Positions 1 to 3,979 of a DNA stretch of 5,946 bases are shown here, piece after piece; the first letter of the stretch is position 1, and each line of letters opens with the position of its first letter. The notes under the pieces are model-generated. The model saw only the letters and a list, made by a program, of their open reading frames with translations, searched no databases and had not been told where the DNA came from. The position numbers were made by a program, and so were the translations under genes. This stretch comes from Trebonia sp. (GTDB taxonomy: Bacteria; Actinomycetota; Actinomycetes; Streptosporangiales; Streptosporangiaceae): NCBI GenBank assembly GCA_030043595.1, contig JASHXJ010000308.1, forward strand, positions 1-5,946, given 5' to 3'.

Positions 1-828
1 GCCGGGGAAGACGTCCGCCGGGTAGCTGTCGAGGATGCGCCGCCAGCTGCGGTACAGCGCGTGCACCTCGGGGCGGTGGTAGTAGCCGGACGGCCTGACC
101 GAGCGGACCGTCGTCGGGGTGTCGGCCAGGTCCTCGTCCTTGAACACGCCATGCGCCACGTCCACCCAGATCCCGGCGACCCCGCGGTCCAGCCAGAACC
201 TGATGATCGTCTCGAACATGGCCGCCACGCGGGGGTTGCGCCAGTTCCAGTCCGGCTGGCTGGAGTCGAACAGGTGCAGGTACCACTGGCCGTCGCTGAC
301 CCGCGTCCAGGCGGAGCCGCCGAAATTGGACGGCCAGTTGTTCGGCGGGTCGGCCCCGTCGCGACCCCTGCCCTCGCGGAAGATGAACAGGTCCCGCACG
401 TCGGCGCCCGGTCCGGCGGCGAGGGCCTGCCTGAAGAGCGGATGCTCCGCCGAGCAGTGGTTGGGCACCAGGTCCACGAGCACCCTGATGCCGTGCACCC
501 CGGCCGTGGCGAGGAGAGCGTCGAATCCGGCGAGGGTGCCAAGACGGGGGTCGACGTCGCGGTAGTCGCTGACGTCGTACCCGCCGTCGGCCAGCGGTGA
601 CGGGTAGAAGGGGGTCAGCCAGATGGCGTCCACGCCGAGTTCGGCGAGGTAGGGCAGCCGGTCACGGAGCCCGGCCAGGTCCCCGATGCCGTCGCCATTG
701 CTGTCGGCGAAGCTGCGCGGGTAGACCTCGTAGACCACCGCGTCCGCCCACCAGGGCCGGCTGGTTTGCGCCAGCGGGGAAACCCGGCTGGTCTGCGCCG
801 ACGGGGAAACATCATCCTGAGCGCTCAC
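1..828 (-). CDS. GH13 alpha-glucosidase, N-terminal part (cut by window edge)
   Basis: Glycoside hydrolase family 13 enzyme of the alpha-glucosidase / oligo-1,6-glucosidase type, expected to cleave alpha-glucosidic bonds in malto- or isomalto-oligosaccharides, probably in the cytoplasm because no signal peptide is visible. The 276 visible residues cover the first half of the catalytic barrel; the acid/base Glu and the NHD motif lie outside the window. Visible landmarks are WWADAVVYEVYPRSF (26-40), the calcium-loop-like DSNGDGIGD (42-50), region I DLVPNH (119-124), the oligo-1,6-glucosidase-type QPDWN (191-195), and region II GIWVDVAHG (219-227) with the nucleophile at Asp223. Residue 221 is Trp, where GH13 enzymes have a near-invariant Arg. 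Residues 7-15 and 16-24 are a tandem nonapeptide duplication. The GTG start at 828 has GAGGGGGA (835-842) six bases upstream. It is divergent from selC. Family assignment is firm; substrate is not known. Confidence 0.9.
   Translation of the reverse strand, partial: MSAQDDVSPSAQTSRVSPLAQTSRPWWADAVVYEVYPRSFADSNGDGIGDLAGLRDRLPYLAELGVDAIWLTPFYPSPLADGGYDVSDYRDVDPRLGTLAGFDALLATAGVHGIRVLVDLVPNHCSAEHPLFRQALAAGPGADVRDLFIFREGRGRDGADPPNNWPSNFGGSAWTRVSDGQWYLHLFDSSQPDWNWRNPRVAAMFETIIRFWLDRGVAGIWVDVAHGVFKDEDLADTPTTVRSVRPSGYYHRPEVHALYRSWRRILDSYPADVFPG
757..810 (-). repeat. 27-bp tandem duplication, in frame in the GH13 gene
   Basis: Two adjacent 27-bp units (757-783 and 784-810) differ at only three positions. 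They keep frame and encode VSPLAQTSR and VSPSAQTSR, a Ser/Thr/Gln-rich tail ahead of the catalytic barrel, which begins near residue 26. Confidence 0.85.
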
Positions 829-834
829 GCGGTG

Positions 835-842
835 TCCCCCTC
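835..842 (-). promoter_or_regulatory. Ribosome binding site of the GH13 gene
   Basis: Read on the minus strand this is GAGGGGGA, six bases before the GTG at 828. It supports that GTG as the start, which places the nonapeptide duplication inside the protein. Confidence 0.6.
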
Positions 843-902
843 AATGCCGCTTTTTCCCCGCCGGGTTTGTTGTGCGGTGCCACGTTGCTTCACGATTTCC
901 GC

Positions 903-922
903 TGTGACTTCGATTATTCACA
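903..922. repeat. Inverted repeat TGTGA-N10-TCACA over the selC -35 box
   Basis: Perfect 5-bp arms, TGTGA (903-907) and TCACA (918-922), are separated by 10 bases. The right arm overlaps the proposed selC -35 hexamer (917-922). The N10 spacing does not fit the CRP/GlxR site, which has N6. It could be an operator for another regulator or chance. Confidence 0.25.
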
Positions 923-945
923 CTCGCCGGCGTCGTCAGTAGAGT
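917..945 (+). promoter_or_regulatory. Probable promoter of selC
   Basis: TTCACA at 917-922 (one mismatch to TTGACA) and TAGAGT at 940-945 (the actinobacterial TANNNT form) are separated by exactly 17 bases. The predicted transcription start, six to eight bases past the -10 box, is at about 951-953, at the first base of the mature tRNA. Confidence 0.55.
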
Positions 946-951
946 CGTGGC

Positions 952-1047
952 GGAGGCGTCTGGGTTCCTGGTGGTCCCCCTGGTCTTCAAAACCAGTGGA
1001 CGGCGTGCCGCGCCGCCGGCGGGTTCGATTCCCGTCCGCCTCCGCCA
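952..1047 (+). tRNA. selC: tRNA-Sec (selenocysteine), anticodon TCA
   Basis: This tRNA is charged with serine, converted to selenocysteinyl-tRNA by SelA, and delivered by SelB to in-frame UGA codons. The gene is 96 bases including an encoded GCCA end. The acceptor stem pairs 952-958 with 1037-1043; the eighth pair (T959/C1036), normally present in bacterial tRNA-Sec, is a mismatch. The D arm is extended (962-967 with 973-978) and holds one T/T mismatch. The anticodon arm is CTGGT / CTTCAAA / ACCAG with TCA at 987-989. The long variable arm has a stem CGGCG (1001-1005) with CGCCG (1011-1015), extendable by GG/CC past a bulged A. The T arm is GCGGG, TTCGATT, CCCGT (1019-1035). Length, TCA anticodon, extended D stem and long variable arm together indicate selenocysteine rather than a suppressor tRNA. 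It lies 71 bases upstream of moaA on the same strand. Confidence 0.93.
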
Positions 1048-1089
1048 GCTTCCGCAGGGCCGGACACGCGGGTCGTCGGCTAGTTGCCA

Positions 1090-1115
1090 TTGACATCATT
1101 GGGGACGCGTAGGCT
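1090..1115 (+). promoter_or_regulatory. Possible moaA promoter (leaderless arrangement)
   Basis: TTGACA at 1090-1095 and a TANNNT-type -10 box, TAGGCT, at 1110-1115. The 14-base spacer is shorter than usual. The -10 box ends three bases before the first GTG (1119) and six before the second (1122), so transcription would begin on or beside the start codon. The alternative is co-transcription from the selC promoter, since I see no clear terminator after the tRNA. Confidence 0.3.
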
Positions 1116-1118
1116 GGA

Positions 1119-2111
1119 GTGGTGCTGGCTGACTCCTTCGGGCGGGTAGCGACGGACCTGCGGGTCTCGCTGACAGACCGCTGCAACCTGCGCTGTGCCT
1201 ACTGCATGCCGCCCGAAGGGCTGGACTGGCTGCCCGCACCGGAGGTGCTGACCGGGGACGAGATCGTCCGGCTGATCCGGATCGGCGTGACCATGCTCGG
1301 CATCCGCGAGGTCCGGTTCACCGGCGGCGAGCCGCTGCTGCGGCGCGATCTGGCGTCGATCATCGCGCGCACCGCCGCGGTGCGGCCGCGGCCGGAGATC
1401 TCGCTCACCACCAACGGCATCGGGCTCGCGCGGCGGGCTGCTGACCTGCGGAAGGCAGGCCTGGACCGGATCAACGTGTCGCTGGACACGCTGCGGCCCG
1501 AGGTGTTCCGCAAGCTGGCGCGGCGGGACCGGCTGCCCGACGTGCTCGAGGGCCTGGCCGCCGCCGCCGCGGCGGGGCTGGCACCGGTTAAGGTCAACGC
1601 CGTCCTGATGCGCGGGCTGAACGACGACGAGGCGGTGCCGCTGCTGCGGTACTGCCTGTCGAACGAGTACGAGCTGCGGTTCATCGAGCAGATGCCGCTG
1701 GACGCCCAGCACGGGTGGAAGCGCGCCGAGATGGTGACGGCGGACGAGATCTTCGCCGCGCTGTCGTCGGCGTTCACGCTGAGTGTGGACGAGGCACGGG
1801 TGCGGGGTTCGGCGCCCGCCGAGACGTTCCTGGTCGACGGCGGGCCGGGCCGGGTCGGCGTGATCGCGTCGGTCACCAGGCCGTTCTGCGGCTCGTGCGA
1901 CCGGGTGCGGCTGACCGCGGACGGGCAGGTGCGCAACTGCCTGTTCGCCCGGGAGGAAAGCGACCTGCGGTCTTTGCTGCGGTCGGGGGCCGGCGAGGCG
2001 GAAATCGCCGCGCGGTGGCGGGCGGCCGTGGCGGGGAAACTGCCCGGGCACGGCATCAACGACCCGTCGTTCCTGCAGCCGGACCGGCCGATGTCCGCGA
2101 TCGGCGGCTAA
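1119..2111 (+). CDS. moaA: GTP 3',8-cyclase MoaA (molybdenum cofactor synthesis)
   Basis: Radical SAM enzyme that converts GTP to 3',8-cyclo-7,8-dihydro-GTP, which MoaC then turns into cyclic pyranopterin monophosphate, the first intermediate of molybdopterin. The 330-residue protein has every expected landmark: the SAM-binding [4Fe-4S] motif CNLRCAYC (Cys22, Cys26, Cys29), the radical SAM FTGGEP motif (67-72), the C-terminal cluster cysteines 257, 260 and 274 in CGSC followed 14 residues later by Cys, and the family's C-terminal Gly-Gly tail. Two GTG codons stand side by side at 1119 and 1122. No good ribosome binding site precedes either, and a -10-like TAGGCT just upstream suggests leaderless translation, possibly from 1122. 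The neighbour selC is functionally related through molybdenum- and selenocysteine-dependent formate dehydrogenase. The gene is convergent with the CDF gene, 17 bases apart. No other Moco gene is in the window. Confidence 0.96.
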   Translation: MVLADSFGRVATDLRVSLTDRCNLRCAYCMPPEGLDWLPAPEVLTGDEIVRLIRIGVTMLGIREVRFTGGEPLLRRDLASIIARTAAVRPRPEISLTTNGIGLARRAADLRKAGLDRINVSLDTLRPEVFRKLARRDRLPDVLEGLAAAAAAGLAPVKVNAVLMRGLNDDEAVPLLRYCLSNEYELRFIEQMPLDAQHGWKRAEMVTADEIFAALSSAFTLSVDEARVRGSAPAETFLVDGGPGRVGVIASVTRPFCGSCDRVRLTADGQVRNCLFAREESDLRSLLRSGAGEAEIAARWRAAVAGKLPGHGINDPSFLQPDRPMSAIGG

Positions 2112-2128
2112 CCGCGGTTCAGCGGCCG

Positions 2129-3178
2129 TCACGGCTGTGCTGGCCGGTAGCTGGGCCCGTGTGAGTCCTCGCAGTGCGCCTGGCCAGCGGAATCGGCCGC
2201 GGTGGCCGCGGCGGCGTCGGCGGCAGGCGCGCCATCGGGGGCGGGCGCGTGGTCAACCTGCAGCGTGGCGTGCGTGATCCCGTGCTTGATGAGCAGCGCC
2301 TCCAGGTCGGCCCGCACGGCGTGGCAGTCCTCGCCCGGCGCGACGAGCACGTGCGCCGAGGCGGCCGGCATGCCTGAGGTGATCTCCCAGACGTGCAGGT
2401 CGTGCACCTCGGCCACATGCGGCCGGGCGGCCATGGCCGCGCCGAGCGCGGCCGGGTCAAGACCGGCGGGCGCCGCCTCGAGAAAGATCCGTCCCGACGC
2501 GCGGACCAGCCCGCCGCCCGCGTACAGCATCAGGCCGACGACGATCAGCGTGGCGATCGGGTCCGCGCGGTCGAACCCGGTGCCCAGCACGACGACGGCG
2601 GCCGCGGCGGTGGCGGCGAACGCGTACATGTCGGTCATGATGTGCGCGGACGCGCCCTCGACGTTCAGGCTGCGCCGGGTGCCCGCGCGGCGGGAGCGCG
2701 CCAGCATCCAGGCGGCGACGAGGTTGACGCACACGCCGCCGAGCGCCACCCCGAGCATCAGGGCGCCGGTCACCGGCTGCGGCGCGATCAGCCTCCGGAT
2801 CGCCTCGTAGCCCAGCCAGAGCCCGAGCACCACGAGCGTGATGCCGTTGGCCTGAGCGGAAAGGATCTCCATGCGGCGCAGCCCGTAGGTGTACCCGCCG
2901 CGTGGCGGGCGGGCAGCGATTTTCGTCGTGACCAGGGCGAGCGCGATGGACGCGGCGTCGGTGAGCATATGCGCGGCGTCTGACAGCAGCGCGAGCGAGT
3001 GGGCGGCCACCCCGGCGACGACCTCGCCGGCCATGAACGCGACGATGAGCACGCCGGCCGCGGCCAGCCACCGGCCGTCGGCGTCCTGGCCCAGGCCATG
3101 CGCGTGTCCCAGGTGCGGGTGTCCCGGGTTCCGGTATCCCGGGTCCTGGTGTCCCGCTACAGGCGCCGGCCTACTCAT
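2129..3178 (-). CDS. CDF-family cation efflux protein (CzcD/ZitB type)
   Basis: Inner-membrane exchanger of the cation diffusion facilitator family, expected to export Zn2+ (possibly Co2+ or Cd2+) in exchange for protons. The 349-residue protein has six predicted helices between about 37 and 235. The transport-site HxxxD pairs are SDAAHMLTD (His70/Asp74, with Asp67) in helix 2 and AHIMTD (His179/Asp183) in helix 5. The cytoplasmic C-terminal domain carries HDLHVWEITSG (259-269), typical of CzcD. The N-terminus is rich in His and built from pentapeptide repeats (GHQDP, GYRNP, GHPHL, GHAHG; 9-28). The Ala/Pro-rich tail ends with Cys336 and His340. Start: ATG at 3178; a GTG at 3187, adding three residues, is also possible and lies about 11 bases after AAGGA. 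It is divergent from the Rieske gene. The metal is not provable from sequence; His/Asp at both sites favours zinc. Confidence 0.92.
   Translation of the reverse strand: MSRPAPVAGHQDPGYRNPGHPHLGHAHGLGQDADGRWLAAAGVLIVAFMAGEVVAGVAAHSLALLSDAAHMLTDAASIALALVTTKIAARPPRGGYTYGLRRMEILSAQANGITLVVLGLWLGYEAIRRLIAPQPVTGALMLGVALGGVCVNLVAAWMLARSRRAGTRRSLNVEGASAHIMTDMYAFAATAAAAVVVLGTGFDRADPIATLIVVGLMLYAGGGLVRASGRIFLEAAPAGLDPAALGAAMAARPHVAEVHDLHVWEITSGMPAASAHVLVAPGEDCHAVRADLEALLIKHGITHATLQVDHAPAPDGAPAADAAAATAADSAGQAHCEDSHGPSYRPAQP
3105..3164 (-). repeat. 15-bp tandem repeat, four units, in the CDF gene
   Basis: Four consecutive 15-bp units (3105-3119, 3120-3134, 3135-3149, 3150-3164). The two middle units are the closest match and the outer ones have diverged. 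Each encodes a pentapeptide starting with Gly then His or Tyr, giving a His-containing N-terminal tail that may bind metal. Confidence 0.75.
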
Positions 3179-3356
3179 CTCACCCACCGCTCACGCATCC
3201 TTGCAGCTTATTTTCCCCCGGCATCGCCTGCCTATGGCCGCCACCGCGGCAAAGCGACGCCGACCTCTTAACGGACGCTTACGGCTGCCGGGTGACCCGC
3301 GCGAGTCCGCCCTGGTTGCCGTAGAAGAGAGATATCCGGATCCCACTACGCGAGCG

Positions 3357-3361
3357 AAGGA
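3357..3361 (+). promoter_or_regulatory. Ribosome binding site of the Rieske gene
   Basis: AAGGA, six bases before ATG 3368. It favours that ATG over the GTG at 3365, which would be only three bases away. Confidence 0.65.
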
Positions 3362-3367
3362 CGAGTG

Positions 3368-3889
3368 ATGGCTGAAGAATCCCGGCAGGGCCAGCGTGCC
3401 ACCCGCCGCGGCGTGCTCCTGGGTGCGGGACTGCTCGGCGTCGGGGGCGTGCTCGCCGGCTGCAGCGCCGGCGCGGTACCGTACGACGCCAGCGAGGGTG
3501 GCGCAGCGCCAAGCGAGGCAGCCCCCGCCGCGCTGGCCTCGGCACCGGTCGCGGGCCAGGCGGGCGGCGGCGGAACCGGCGCTGGCGGTTCCGCCGCCAC
3601 CGGCATCCTGCTCGGGCTGGTGACGGAGATCCCGGTGGGCGGCGGCAAGATCTTCACCGGCCAGAAGGTCGTCGTCACCCAGCCGGTCAAGGGCACGTTC
3701 AAGGCGTTCAGCGCCGTCTGCACCCACCTCGGCTGCATCGTCAACACCGTCGCCAACGGCACCATCGACTGCCCGTGCCACGGCAGCGAGTTCAAGATCA
3801 CCAACGGCGCGGTCGCCGCGGGCCCGGCCCCCGCCCCGCTGCCCGCGCGCACGATCACGGTGACCGACGGAAAGATCATGCTCGAGTAA
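3368..3889 (+). CDS. Tat-exported lipoprotein with Rieske [2Fe-2S] domain
   Basis: Small electron-transfer protein, 173 residues, expected outside the cytoplasmic membrane and held by a lipid anchor. The N-terminus has the twin-arginine motif (ATRRGVLLG, Arg13-Arg14), a hydrophobic stretch to about residue 29, and a lipobox LAGC with the lipidated residue at Cys32, so export would be folded through Tat. Residues 33-75 are an Ala/Gly/Pro/Ser-rich flexible linker. The Rieske domain follows, with CTHLGC (118-123) and CPCHGS (135-140): Cys118, His120, Cys135 and His138 bind the cluster, and Cys123 with Cys137 form the usual disulfide. It lacks the extra membrane helices of the actinobacterial bc1-complex subunit QcrA, so it is more likely a stand-alone donor or acceptor. 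The partner is unknown. The MFS gene follows closely, but I see no functional link. The linker is encoded by DNA with a 13-bp perfect hairpin. Confidence 0.93.
   Translation: MAEESRQGQRATRRGVLLGAGLLGVGGVLAGCSAGAVPYDASEGGAAPSEAAPAALASAPVAGQAGGGGTGAGGSAATGILLGLVTEIPVGGGKIFTGQKVVVTQPVKGTFKAFSAVCTHLGCIVNTVANGTIDCPCHGSEFKITNGAVAAGPAPAPLPARTITVTDGKIMLE
3563..3595 (+). repeat. 13-bp perfect hairpin inside the Rieske gene
   Basis: Positions 3563-3575 pair perfectly with 3583-3595, leaving a 7-base loop at 3576-3582. The left arm begins GGCGGCGGAACC and the right arm ends GGTTCCGCCGCC. It lies in the Gly/Ala linker coding sequence and would make a very stable mRNA structure. Confidence 0.8.
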
Positions 3890-3930
3890 CACACGGCATG
3901 CCGTCATCGGGCCGTTGGTCGGTGCGTTCC

Positions 3931-3936
3931 GGGAGG
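3931..3936 (+). promoter_or_regulatory. Strong ribosome binding site ahead of the MFS gene
   Basis: GGGAGG, the best ribosome binding site between the Rieske stop and the MFS gene. It is seven bases from an in-frame CTG (3944) but 43 bases from the first in-frame GTG (3980). A GTG two bases after it, at 3939, is in another frame and reaches a stop after 15 codons. This decides the likely MFS start in favour of CTG 3944. Confidence 0.5.
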
Positions 3937-3979
3937 TAGTGCCCTGGCCGAACGGGCACCGGCGCGCGAGCCTGACAGT

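Noticed and set aside
876..895. LacI-family (MalR/AglR-like) operator upstream of the GH13 gene
   Set aside because: A GCAACG element is present on the minus strand, but the symmetry of such operators is not there.
903..922. CRP/GlxR binding site
   Set aside because: The arms resemble the CRP half-sites but the spacing is 10 rather than 6 bases.
597..1112. A 171-codon open frame on the plus strand across the GH13 start and selC
   Set aside because: It overlaps the GH13 start, the intergenic region and the tRNA gene, and has no protein-like features.
1564..1575. Palindrome CCGCCGCGGCGG in moaA
   Set aside because: It comes from a run of Ala codons in low-complexity GC-rich DNA.
2111..2131. 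Selenocysteine read-through of the CDF gene's TGA stop, given selC nearby
   Set aside because: Beyond the TGA the frame runs only six codons before the next stop, and the protein already ends in a low-complexity tail.
1080..2132. A 350-codon open frame on the minus strand opposite moaA
   Set aside because: It mirrors moaA, is rich in Arg/Pro/His/Gln with no recognisable domain, and arises from GC-rich codons read in antisense.
2110..2141. Bidirectional terminator between moaA and the CDF gene (palindrome AACCGCGGTT at the moaA stop, and GCCG-TCA-CGGC over the CDF stop)
   Set aside because: Both are short and fold poorly because they have tiny loops; 10-base palindromes are expected several times by chance in a window this size.
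3893..3904. Perfect 12-base palindrome ACGGCATGCCGT just after the Rieske stop codon
   Set aside because: About one such palindrome is expected by chance in 6 kb, and it cannot form a useful hairpin; no second copy supports an operator.
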